From Endomicrobium sp. (GTDB lineage: Bacteria; Elusimicrobiota; Endomicrobiia; Endomicrobiales; Endomicrobiaceae): 7,001 bases of DNA. The translations under genes and the position numbers were made by a program. Shown here piece after piece: positions 1 to 6,655 of the stretch. The number at the start of each line of letters is the position of its first letter. Position 1 is the stretch's first letter. The notes beneath the pieces were generated by a model, which saw only the letters and a program-made list of their open reading frames with translations, did no database searches and was not told where the DNA came from. The stretch lies in the NCBI GenBank assembly GCA_031278405.1, contig JAITKL010000071.1, forward strand, positions 1 to 7,001, written 5' to 3'.

Positions 1-2
1 TT

Positions 3-125
3 ACCGACAAACCCACCATAGCAAACTTGATATATATTAATCGTTTAAAGAAGAGAAAAGAAGAAAAAGAAAACCCGACAAAAGAGCAAGAGCCCATAGC
101 TATTTATGAAGAGACAAAAATATGA
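3..125 (+). CDS. Possible C-terminal tail of a gene entering from the left
   Basis: One frame is open from the left edge for 40 codons and ends in TGA at 123-125. The residues begin TDKPTIANLIYINRL, then turn into a strongly charged Lys/Glu stretch and end in YEETKI. A charged, low-complexity end like this is common on the cytoplasmic tail of membrane proteins, but no domain is visible and I do not recognise the family. An open run of this length could occur by chance in AT-rich DNA, so the call rests on its coding-like composition and its position at the window edge. The same frame reopens directly after the stop (126-230), so the stop may itself be a nonsense mutation in a decaying gene. 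Confidence 0.35.
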   Translation, partial: TDKPTIANLIYINRLKKRKEEKENPTKEQEPIAIYEETKI

Positions 126-381
126 CGGATGTCTTCCACAAAGAATAGAAAAGATACTTGTATTTATAAAAAGAACTCCAATACAAACTTATTGCCAATT
201 ATAATTGCAAAGATAGCTGAAAAAATTTAGCAGAAAAAAAGTATAAGAAAATAATTATTGATCACAATAAAATAAAGAGTCAGGAGTATTAAAGAAATGT
301 CAAAACAAGTAAAAATAAGTCATGTATTTTATATATACTAGAGTAGGTCGAATTTTAATAACAATTAATGATTTCCTAAAA
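126..381. other. Gene-poor spacer, possibly containing decayed coding sequence
   Basis: No convincing gene is present between the first stop and the gpmA promoter. An open run follows the TGA at 123-125 in the same frame, from an ATG at 129 to TAG at 228-230 (33 codons), and could be a remnant of the gene upstream. A 12-bp perfect palindrome, CAATTATAATTG, lies at 196-207, but nothing shows it to be an operator. An AGGAG at 282-286 stands 10 bases before an ATG at 297 that opens only 14 codons, ending at TAG 339-341. This could be the stub of a lost gene or chance. No stem-loop with a T-run that would make a good terminator was seen. Confidence 0.4.
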
Positions 382-410
382 TTGTTTTTAGATTGTAAAT
401 GTAATATAAT
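382..410 (+). promoter_or_regulatory. Sigma-70-type promoter for gpmA
   Basis: A -35 box TTGTTT (382-387; 4 of 6 matches to TTGACA) and a perfect -10 box TATAAT (405-410) are separated by exactly 17 bp. Transcription would begin near 416-418, leaving a leader of about 25 bases before the gpmA ATG at 441. It is the best promoter-like sequence seen in the window. It probably drives gpmA, and through the short spacings downstream also the ftsH-like and lipoprotein genes. Confidence 0.75.
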
Positions 411-428
411 ATCTGAAATTATAAAATT

Positions 429-432
429 GGAG
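429..432 (+). promoter_or_regulatory. Ribosome binding site of gpmA
   Basis: GGAG lies 8 bases before the ATG at 441, ideal spacing. An in-frame TTG at 435 is only 2 bases from it, so the ATG at 441 is the likely start and the protein begins [11 protein letters not shown]. Confidence 0.8.
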
Positions 433-440
433 AATTGGCA

Positions 441-1187
441 ATGTATAAAATTGTTTTAATCAGACATGGAGAAAGTGCTTGGAACAAGGAAAATAAATTT
501 ACAGGCTGGACCGATGTTGATTTATCCGAAAAAGGCGTAGAAGAAGCATTAAAAGCTGGCGAACAGTTAAAAAAAGACGGATTTATTTTTGATTTGGCAT
601 ATACTTCAGTTCTTAAAAGAGCTATAAAGACTCTTTGGAATGTACTCAATACTATGGACTATGTATGGATTCCAGTTATTAAAAGTTGGAAGTTAAATGA
701 AAGACATTATGGCGCCTTGCAGGGACTAAACAAAGCTGAAACAGCAGCAAAATATGGCGAAGAGCAGGTAAAAATTTGGAGAAGAAGTTATGATACACGT
801 CCCATGCCTTTGGAAGAAAGCGACACTAGATATCCCGGCAAAGACATACGATATGCTGGTCTTACAAAAAAAGAACTTCCTTTAACAGAATGCTTAAAAG
901 ACACAGTAGAAAGAGTAGTGCCTTACTGGGAAAATGAAATAGTTTCTCAGATAAAGACAGGCAAAAAGATTATTATAGCTGCCCATGGGAACAGTTTGAG
1001 AGCTTTAGTTAAGTATCTTGATAACATAAGCGACAATGAAATAGTAAGCTTAAACATACCTACGGCTATGCCACTTGTGTACGAACTTAATGATAATTTG
1101 AAACCCATAAAAAGTTATTATTTGGGAGATCGTGAAGCTGTTAAAAAAGCTATGGAATCAGTTGCAAATCAAGGCAAAGCAAAATAA
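441..1187 (+). CDS. gpmA: 2,3-bisphosphoglycerate-dependent phosphoglycerate mutase
   Basis: This 248-residue enzyme interconverts 3- and 2-phosphoglycerate in the cytoplasm, in lower glycolysis and gluconeogenesis, passing through a phosphohistidine and a 2,3-bisphosphoglycerate intermediate. The histidine-phosphatase signature RHGES is at residues 8-12, with His9 as the phosphorylated residue. Family-conserved stretches follow: [13 protein letters not shown] (20-32), [14 protein letters not shown] (56-69) with Arg60, [14 protein letters not shown] (85-98) with Glu87 as probable proton donor, and [10 protein letters not shown] (180-189) with His182. All expected active-site residues are present, and the length matches the dPGM type (about 250 residues), not the much larger cofactor-independent type. 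The ATG at 441 is chosen from the spacing of GGAG. The gene is first after a strong promoter and is followed after 46 bp by the ftsH-like gene, an unrelated function that is probably co-transcribed. Confidence 0.97.
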   Translation: MYKIVLIRHGESAWNKENKFTGWTDVDLSEKGVEEALKAGEQLKKDGFIFDLAYTSVLKRAIKTLWNVLNTMDYVWIPVIKSWKLNERHYGALQGLNKAETAAKYGEEQVKIWRRSYDTRPMPLEESDTRYPGKDIRYAGLTKKELPLTECLKDTVERVVPYWENEIVSQIKTGKKIIIAAHGNSLRALVKYLDNISDNEIVSLNIPTAMPLVYELNDNLKPIKSYYLGDREAVKKAMESVANQGKAK

Positions 1188-1205
1188 ATTATATCAATTA
1201 TATCA
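1188..1205. repeat. Perfect 9-bp tandem duplication in the gpmA/ftsH spacer
   Basis: ATTATATCA occurs twice head to tail (1188-1196 and 1197-1205), starting at the base after the gpmA stop codon. It lengthens the spacer and is most simply a replication-slippage product. No regulatory role is evident. Confidence 0.8.
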
Positions 1206-1221
1206 ATCGCATAAACTAAAC

Positions 1222-1227
1222 AAGGGA
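1222..1227 (+). promoter_or_regulatory. Ribosome binding site of the ftsH-like gene
   Basis: AAGGGA lies 6 bases before the ATG at 1234. It argues against the longer reading that opens at GTG 1132 inside gpmA, which would add 34 lysine-rich residues before the first membrane helix and overlap gpmA by 56 bases. Confidence 0.75.
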
Positions 1228-1233
1228 CTGCAA

Positions 1234-2874
1234 ATGATACGCAAGTTTAAAATTTATGTTAAGAATAACAAAATTTGGTTTATTATTGGTGGTATAGTAC
1301 TTGGGCTTTTGGGTGCTACGATATACGGATTAAGCCAGATGGAGTCTTTTTACAGACTTATGACTCTTGTTCAGCTTCCTATGCAGCTTCTGTTGGCGTT
1401 TGTGTCTGCTGCAGCCTTTGTGTTTATGTATGTGATGTTTTTTCAAAAAGGCGGTTTCTTTAGTTTAAAGAAGAAGAAAATAAAAGCAAAAGATATAAAA
1501 GTTTCGTTTAAAGACGTTATAGGTCTTGATAGTGCAAAGAAAGAAGCTTTAGAGGTAGTCCAGCTTATTAAAGATAGAACACAGCTTCAAAAAATAGGCG
1601 GTAAAATTATAAAAGGCATTCTTCTTATGGGTCCTCCAGGCTGCGGGAAAACTTTGCTTGCAAAAGCTATAGCCACAGAATGCAATATTCCTTTTATTTC
1701 AATGGCGGGTAGCGAGTTTGTTGAGATGTTTGTTGGCGTAGGCGCAAGCAGAGTAAGAAGCCTATTTAGAAAAGCTAGGGAATATGCATATACTGACGGT
1801 GCCTGCATAGTTTTTATAGACGAAATAGAAGTTATTGGAAGAGGAAGAACTTTTTCTTTTATGGGTGCAGGAGAGGAAACCAACAGTACTCAAAATCAGT
1901 TGCTTGTAGAGATGGACGGACTTGATAACAAAAAAAGTAATGTTATAGTTATCGCAGCTACAAACGCTGCTGAAAATGTTTTAGACAAAGCTTTGCTTAG
2001 ACCCGGACGTTTTGACAGAAAAATTTCTATAACGCTTCCGAATTTAAAAGAAAGAAAAAGTTTATTTGAGTTTTATTTAAAGAGCGTTAAAGTCTTTACA
2101 GACGTAAAAATAGACAGACTAGCGAAAAAAACTGTATATAAGTCCCCTGCGGACATTGAAAACATGATAAAAGAAGCAGCTTTAATTGCTACAAGAAAAA
2201 AGAAAGAACAAATTGACATGAAAGATTTGTCTGAGGCTATGGATAGGATAGATTTGGGTATGGAGACAAATCTAGATATGACTCCCAGAGAACTTGAAAT
2301 GACCGCCTATCACGAGGCTGGTCATGCAGTAGCAATATATTTAATGCATCCTACTGATGATGTATTTAAAGTTACTGTAAAATCTCACCAGGGGTCGCTC
2401 GGGCTTGTGGCTCATCTTCCTAAAGAAGAGTTGCATAGTGCAGACAGAGAAAAATTAACTGCTGATATTATAGTTTCTTTGGCAGGCTATACGGCTGAGA
2501 AAATTAAATATAATACTTCTACAATTGGTGTTTCTGCAGATTTTAACCAAGCTATGCGAATAGCAAACGCTATGGTTTGGAAAGTTGGTATGGGCGAAAA
2601 TGGCTACGTCGGAGATTTTTCGGCTATACCAAAAGAAGAGGTTTCTCAGAGTTTAAAAGAAAAATTGAACAACGAGACTTTGGCTATATTAAATGTGTGT
2701 AAGTCTAAAGCTGACAAATTTTTAAGAGACAATTGGGACGCTGTTGACGCTGTAGCGAAAAGGCTTGTCAAAGATAAAGAATTAGATTTTGACGAACTAG
2801 AAGAAACAATGGCATCAGTGGGAAAAAGAAAACCTGAAATGACTACTACAGACGATGCAAATAATAAGGAATAG
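1234..2874 (+). CDS. ftsH: FtsH-like membrane AAA+ zinc metalloprotease, short periplasmic loop
   Basis: This 546-residue membrane-anchored protease would form a hexamer that pulls membrane or cytoplasmic substrates through its pore and degrades them. Two hydrophobic helices (about 14-33 and 47-70) are joined by only about 13 residues, and KKKK after the second places the body in the cytoplasm. The AAA+ domain has Walker A GPPGCGKT (133-140), the pore stretch [10 protein letters not shown] (161-170), Walker B IVFIDEIE (192-199) and the second region of homology ending LLRPGRFDR (254-262). The peptidase motif HEAGH is at 360-364, and Asp436 in GVSADF fits the third zinc ligand, so catalysis looks intact. 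Typical FtsH is about 600-650 residues with a folded periplasmic domain of roughly 70 residues, which is essentially missing here. It is a divergent form, possibly a paralogue of the housekeeping FtsH. It probably shares the gpmA transcript, with the lipoprotein gene 25 bp downstream. Confidence 0.92.
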   Translation: MIRKFKIYVKNNKIWFIIGGIVLGLLGATIYGLSQMESFYRLMTLVQLPMQLLLAFVSAAAFVFMYVMFFQKGGFFSLKKKKIKAKDIKVSFKDVIGLDSAKKEALEVVQLIKDRTQLQKIGGKIIKGILLMGPPGCGKTLLAKAIATECNIPFISMAGSEFVEMFVGVGASRVRSLFRKAREYAYTDGACIVFIDEIEVIGRGRTFSFMGAGEETNSTQNQLLVEMDGLDNKKSNVIVIAATNAAENVLDKALLRPGRFDRKISITLPNLKERKSLFEFYLKSVKVFTDVKIDRLAKKTVYKSPADIENMIKEAALIATRKKKEQIDMKDLSEAMDRIDLGMETNLDMTPRELEMTAYHEAGHAVAIYLMHPTDDVFKVTVKSHQGSLGLVAHLPKEELHSADREKLTADIIVSLAGYTAEKIKYNTSTIGVSADFNQAMRIANAMVWKVGMGENGYVGDFSAIPKEEVSQSLKEKLNNETLAILNVCKSKADKFLRDNWDAVDAVAKRLVKDKELDFDELEETMASVGKRKPEMTTTDDANNKE

Positions 2875-2896
2875 ATTAAGCTGTAAAACAATCAAT

Positions 2897-2914
2897 ATCA
2901 TGAAAATCATGAAA
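2897..2914 (+). repeat. 9-bp tandem duplication doubling the lipoprotein start codon
   Basis: ATCATGAAA is present twice head to tail (2897-2905 and 2906-2914). Each copy carries an ATG, and the unit is a multiple of three, so two in-frame starts (2900 and 2909) result. The proteins would differ only by three residues at the front of the signal peptide. Confidence 0.8.
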
Positions 2915-3634
2915 AAAAACTTAGTTTTGCTTTTATTTGCGATTATTTTATTGAATTCTTGCGGGGTGACTTACAAGAAAGAAAATCTTACTCAAGATTT
3001 AGAAAAATTAGTAAAGAAAGAAACAGGACAAGACACAAAAGCGTATATTGTAGGCAGAACTTTGTATCTAGCTATGCAAGTTAAGGAACTTACCCCGTTT
3101 GCTGAGCGCGAGGCGTTTGCTAAGGCTTTGCATAAGGTAAAGATAGCTGGTGAAGATATATCAAGAGTTGTTTTAAGTAGCGATTCTGATATTAAGTTTA
3201 TGGTAGTTAACGCTTTCAATCCCGCCTATACTATTCTTATCAGAGTAGTGCAAAATATAGACGATATAAAGAATCACTTTTATATGCGCATATCAAAGTC
3301 TGATTATGAATCAAGAACTCTTGTGGAAATATTTGGATATTCAATAGCAGACATTATAAGAGATAAGCATGATATTTCACAGGACGAGTTTGTCGGAAGG
3401 CTTATTGTGTCAAAGCTAAACGCTCTTCAAATTGCAGGGGACGTTCAGTATGTAGTCGTCAGAAACAAAATTTTATTTTTGGTCTTACTTGGAAAACTCA
3501 ACGTCAAGAATATATTGTTGATTGAAGATTTTTTAAAAGGACAACTTAAAGATTATTCAAAAAAATACAATAACCCTTTTAACGTGATAGAAGTTCTCAA
3601 TTTAAATGGGACAAGAGCATTGTCGGTCTCTTGA
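2900..3634 (+). CDS. Predicted lipoprotein of unknown function, possibly C-terminally truncated
   Basis: The product has 244 residues from the ATG at 2900, or 241 from the equally possible ATG at 2909. It begins with a lysine-rich n-region, a hydrophobic core (LVLLLFAIILL) and a lipobox LNSC with Cys21 followed by Gly, a clear signal-peptidase II site, so the mature protein should be lipid-anchored at the envelope. The mature part looks like a soluble alpha/beta domain (for example AYIVGRTLYLAM and KFMVVNAFNPAYTILIRV), with no enzyme motif or further membrane helix. I do not recognise the family. No strong Shine-Dalgarno precedes either start: an AAGGA at 2866-2870 is too far away, so coupling to translation of the ftsH-like gene, which ends 25 bp upstream, is possible. 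The frame continues coding-like beyond its stop, so the present stop may truncate a longer ancestor. Confidence 0.75.
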   Translation: MKIMKKNLVLLLFAIILLNSCGVTYKKENLTQDLEKLVKKETGQDTKAYIVGRTLYLAMQVKELTPFAEREAFAKALHKVKIAGEDISRVVLSSDSDIKFMVVNAFNPAYTILIRVVQNIDDIKNHFYMRISKSDYESRTLVEIFGYSIADIIRDKHDISQDEFVGRLIVSKLNALQIAGDVQYVVVRNKILFLVLLGKLNVKNILLIEDFLKGQLKDYSKKYNNPFNVIEVLNLNGTRALSVS

Positions 3635-3931
3635 CGCTAAGCGAACAGGTGGACTGCATATAAAAAGGTCATAAGAGAATCTTTAAATATAAAAGTGAAC
3701 AAAAATGTTTATTTGGATTATGAAAATGGATTTAAAGAAGTTCTGTTAGATGTTCTTCTTCGCATCAGGGTTAAGAGTTAAAATTATATTCGGGCTATTA
3801 TGGATATTACCGTAGGTGGCAAATCTGTAAAGTTTTTAGTTGTTGTGTTTAAAAAAGAAAGGATAAATGCTATTCTTAAGCCCTGTTGTTGGTTACTAAA
3901 TTATACACATCTTAAAAATCCTAAAATTTAA
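3635..3931 (+). pseudogene. In-phase continuation of the lipoprotein frame, broken by stops
   Basis: After the TGA at 3632-3634, the same frame meets TAA at 3638-3640, then is open for 46 codons to TAA at 3779-3781 and for 49 more to TAA at 3929-3931. The residues look like protein, for example AYKKVIRESLNIKV, VYLDYENGFKEVLLDVL and, after the second break, MDITVGGKSVKFLVVVF, rich in the alternating hydrophobic pattern of beta strands. No frameshift is needed to join the pieces. The simplest reading is that three nonsense changes broke the 3' third of a lipoprotein once about 340 residues long, or destroyed a separate gene in the same phase. A start at ATG 3800 would give 43 residues but lacks a ribosome site. 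It is unlikely to make a functional protein. Confidence 0.5.
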
Positions 3932-3948
3932 ATAAAAAGAGAAAATAA

Positions 3949-5607
3949 ATGTTAGCTGAGAAATACGTAAAAATTAATTTTAATTCATATGAAGATTTTT
4001 TAAAAAACTGCAAAATAAAAGTTCCAAAAGATTTTAACTTTGGTTTTGACGTTGTGGATGAAATGGCAAGAATTGATCCAGACAAAAAGGCTATGGTTTG
4101 GTGCAATCCTGAAGGAGACGAAAAAACGTTTACTTTCAACAATATGAAAACTGAAAGTAACAAAACTGCAAATTTTCTTAAATCGTTAGGGTTAAAGAAA
4201 GGCGATGCGGTAATGATAATGGCAAAAAGGCGTTACGAATATTGGCATTTTGCAATTGCTTTTCATAAATTAGGAATTTTGATGATTCCCGCAACGCATC
4301 TTTTAACTGTAAAAGATATAAAGTATAGAGTTGAAGCTGCAGATATAAAAGCTATAGTTGCCGTAGCGGACAAAAGAATTACAGACGTTATAGACGAAGC
4401 AAAAGAAAATCTTCCCATCTTAAAATATTTGATTTCCGTGAACGGATATGTAAATGGATGGATTGACTATTCAAAAGAATTAAAGAAGTTTTCCGATGTT
4501 TTTGATAGACCTATAGGAGAAGAGGCGACTACTACAGATAACTTTTTGCTGTATTTTACGTCGGGAAGTACAGGTATGCCTAAGATGGTGTACCACGACC
4601 ACTCATATCCTTTAGGTCATATTATAACTGCAAGATTTTGGCAAAACTTAGATGAAAATAGTTTGCACCTTACGGTGGCAGATACTGGGTGGGCAAAAGC
4701 GTCTTGGGGAAAAATATACGGTCAGTGGCTTTGCGGAGCGTGTATTTTTGTTTATGACTACGAAAGATTTGACGCCAAAGATTTGCTTGAAAAAATAACC
4801 AAGTACGAACTTACTTCTTTTTGCGCGCCGCCAACAGTTTACAGGTATATGATAAGAGAAGATTTTTCAAAATATAATTTATCTAAATTAAAATATGCAG
4901 AAACTGCGGGAGAACCTTTAAATCCTGAAGTTTTTTATCAGTTTAAAAAATATACAGGTCTTGAAATAAGAGAAGGTTTTGGTCAGACAGAAACTGTAGC
5001 TTTAGCTGCAATGTTCCCTTGGATAGAAGTAAGACCAGGCTCAATAGGAAAACCTTCTGCATGGTGGGATGTGGATATTGTTGACAGCGAAAATAAGTCT
5101 TGCAAGCCGGGAGAAGATGGACGTCTTATAATAAGAACTGACAAAGAAAGACCAACAGGTTTGTTCCTAGGTTATTATAAAGATGAAGCAATGACTAAAA
5201 ATGTTTGGAAAGACGGCATATACGACACTGGCGATATGGTTTATAAAGACGAAGACGGATATATTTGGTTTATAGGTCGCTCTGACGACGTTATAAAAAG
5301 CTCGGGTTATAGAGTAGGTCCTTTTGAAGTTGAAAGTGCTTTAATGGAGCACCCTTGTGTGTTAGAGTGCGCTGTAACAGGAGTTCCAGACGAATTAAGA
5401 GGAGCAGTTGTAAAAGCTACAGTTGTTCTTGCCAAAGGGTATAATGCAAGCAAAGATCTTATTGTAGAACTCCAAAATCATGTTAAAAAGGTTACAGCAC
5501 CTTATAAATATCCAAGAATTATAGAGTTTGTTGATAATTTACCAAAAACAATAAGCGGTAAAATTAAACGAAAAGAAATAAGAGAAAGATCCAAATTTAC
5601 TAAATAA
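3949..5607 (+). CDS. AMP-forming acyl-CoA synthetase, medium-chain/acetyl-CoA synthetase-like
   Basis: This 552-residue cytoplasmic enzyme of the ANL superfamily activates a carboxylic acid with ATP to an acyl-adenylate and then transfers it to CoA. The core motifs appear in order: phosphate loop YFTSGSTGMPK (202-212), GFGQTET (343-349), YDTGD (425-429) with the ribose-binding Asp, the hinge GRSDDVIKSSGYRVGPFEVE (443-462), and LPKTISGKIKR (531-541) with adenylation-catalysing Lys538. The length and the YKYPRIIEFV stretch before the last motif resemble medium-chain acyl-CoA synthetases more than the roughly 650-residue acetyl-CoA synthetases. The acid used cannot be read from the sequence; acetate, propionate, butyrate or a branched or aromatic acid are all possible. 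The ATG at 3949 has only a weak site (AGAG, 3938-3941), and no good promoter was seen just upstream. The pta gene follows after 46 bp, suggesting a joint role in acid/acyl-CoA metabolism. Confidence 0.92.
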   Translation: MLAEKYVKINFNSYEDFLKNCKIKVPKDFNFGFDVVDEMARIDPDKKAMVWCNPEGDEKTFTFNNMKTESNKTANFLKSLGLKKGDAVMIMAKRRYEYWHFAIAFHKLGILMIPATHLLTVKDIKYRVEAADIKAIVAVADKRITDVIDEAKENLPILKYLISVNGYVNGWIDYSKELKKFSDVFDRPIGEEATTTDNFLLYFTSGSTGMPKMVYHDHSYPLGHIITARFWQNLDENSLHLTVADTGWAKASWGKIYGQWLCGACIFVYDYERFDAKDLLEKITKYELTSFCAPPTVYRYMIREDFSKYNLSKLKYAETAGEPLNPEVFYQFKKYTGLEIREGFGQTETVALAAMFPWIEVRPGSIGKPSAWWDVDIVDSENKSCKPGEDGRLIIRTDKERPTGLFLGYYKDEAMTKNVWKDGIYDTGDMVYKDEDGYIWFIGRSDDVIKSSGYRVGPFEVESALMEHPCVLECAVTGVPDELRGAVVKATVVLAKGYNASKDLIVELQNHVKKVTAPYKYPRIIEFVDNLPKTISGKIKRKEIRERSKFTK

Positions 5608-5638
5608 AATAAAGTTTTAGAAAATTGTTGCATACTAA

Positions 5639-5645
5639 AGAGGGA
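5639..5645 (+). promoter_or_regulatory. Ribosome binding site of pta
   Basis: AGAGGGA ends 8 bases before the ATG at 5654 and fixes that start. It is stronger than the site of the synthetase gene upstream. Confidence 0.7.
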
Positions 5646-5653
5646 TAACGTAT

Positions 5654-6655
5654 ATGGATGTCAGAGAACACATTTTAGAACTAGCCAAGAAAGCCAAAGG
5701 TAAAGTAATTTTGCCGGAAAGTTTTGACGCTAGAGTTTTGAAAGCTGCAGAAATGCTTACAAAAAACGAAGTTGCTTCGGTAGTGTTGCCTACTGAGAAT
5801 ATTGAAGAAGTTAAAAGGATTGCCGCAAACGCAAGTATAGATTTAAGCGGAATAGAAATTATAAGCATGGACAAAACTCTTTTGGATAATAACAAAGTTA
5901 AAGAGTTTGTTGTCGCAAGAACTAAGAAAGGCATGGCAAAACAGGATGCGTTAGCTTTGTTAAAGAAACCTTTATACTTCTCAATGATGTATTTAAAAAG
6001 CGGTAGGTGCAACGCTTGCGTAGGCGGTGCAGTTTATGATACGGCAGATGTTTTAAGAGCAAGTATTCATGTTGTAGGTACAGCCGAAGGTATAAAGAAT
6101 ATTTCTTCGTATTTTCTTATGATACCTCCGAAAAATCATTCTATTATAAAAGAACCTGTTATGTTTGCTGACTGCGGTGTAAATCCGGATCCTCAAGCTT
6201 TAGGGTTAAAAGACATAGCCGTTTCAACCGTAGCGAACTTCAAAAAGCTTTTTCCAGGCAAAACGGCTAATGTGGCTATGCTTTCTTTCTCAACTAAAGG
6301 AAGCGCAAACAATAAAATTTTGGAAAAAGTTATAGAAGCAACAAAGCTTACAAAAGAACATTTTAAAGAACAAAGTGACGTTAATGTTGACGGAGAGCTT
6401 CAGTTTGACGCTTCTGTAGTGCCAACTGTTGGAGAAAGAAAAGTTCTGGGTTCGGCTGTTGCAGGAAAAGCAAATATATTGATATTTCCTGATTTAAATG
6501 CAGGAAATATTGGCTATAAAATTGCAGAAAGATTTGGCGGATTTCAAGCGCTAGGTCCAATTATTCAAGGACTATCTCTTCCAGTAAGTGACTTGAGCAG
6601 AGGTTCAAATGCGGAAGATATATACTTGATAAGTACAATAATGCTTTTAAAATAA
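5654..6655 (+). CDS. pta: Phosphate acetyltransferase (phosphotransacetylase)
   Basis: This 333-residue cytoplasmic enzyme interconverts acetyl-CoA plus phosphate with acetyl phosphate plus CoA, the step before acetate kinase in fermentative ATP production (or the reverse, for acetate uptake). The length is that of the compact single-domain Pta (about 330 residues), without the N-terminal regulatory part of the 700-residue enterobacterial type. Family landmarks are VILPESFDARVLKAA (18-32), GRCNACVGGAVYDTADVLRA (117-136), AMLSFSTKGSA (208-218), DGELQFDAS (246-254), ILIFPDLNAGNIGYK (275-289) and PVSDLSRGSNAEDI (310-323). Ser315, Arg316 and Asp322 line up with the active-site Ser, Arg and Asp known from the Methanosarcina enzyme, so it should be active. 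It follows the acyl-CoA synthetase by 46 bp and is probably co-transcribed. No acetate kinase gene follows; the next sequence is a broken reading frame. Confidence 0.95.
   Translation: MDVREHILELAKKAKGKVILPESFDARVLKAAEMLTKNEVASVVLPTENIEEVKRIAANASIDLSGIEIISMDKTLLDNNKVKEFVVARTKKGMAKQDALALLKKPLYFSMMYLKSGRCNACVGGAVYDTADVLRASIHVVGTAEGIKNISSYFLMIPPKNHSIIKEPVMFADCGVNPDPQALGLKDIAVSTVANFKKLFPGKTANVAMLSFSTKGSANNKILEKVIEATKLTKEHFKEQSDVNVDGELQFDASVVPTVGERKVLGSAVAGKANILIFPDLNAGNIGYKIAERFGGFQALGPIIQGLSLPVSDLSRGSNAEDIYLISTIMLLK

Noticed and set aside
196..207. 12-bp perfect palindrome CAATTATAATTG as an operator
   Set aside because: It is about 190 bases upstream of the gpmA promoter, and short AT palindromes are expected by chance in such DNA. 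No second copy was seen near a promoter.
322..459. A 45-codon open frame running through the gpmA promoter and into gpmA
   Set aside because: It has no ribosome site and covers both the -35/-10 boxes and the gpmA start. It is most likely a chance open frame in AT-rich DNA.
1132..1233. A longer FtsH-like protein starting at GTG 1132 inside gpmA
   Set aside because: It lacks a ribosome site, overlaps gpmA, and would add 34 lysine-rich residues before the first membrane helix. The ATG at 1234 has AAGGGA at ideal spacing.
3632..3781. Stop-codon recoding or readthrough in the lipoprotein gene
   Set aside because: Both TGA and TAA interrupt the frame, two of them within three codons, and the other genes here use TAA and TAG as normal stops. 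Nonsense decay is simpler.
5608..5653. A terminator or promoter between the acyl-CoA synthetase gene and pta
   Set aside because: No stem-loop with a following T-run and no well-spaced -35/-10 pair was found in these 46 bases, so co-transcription is the simpler view.
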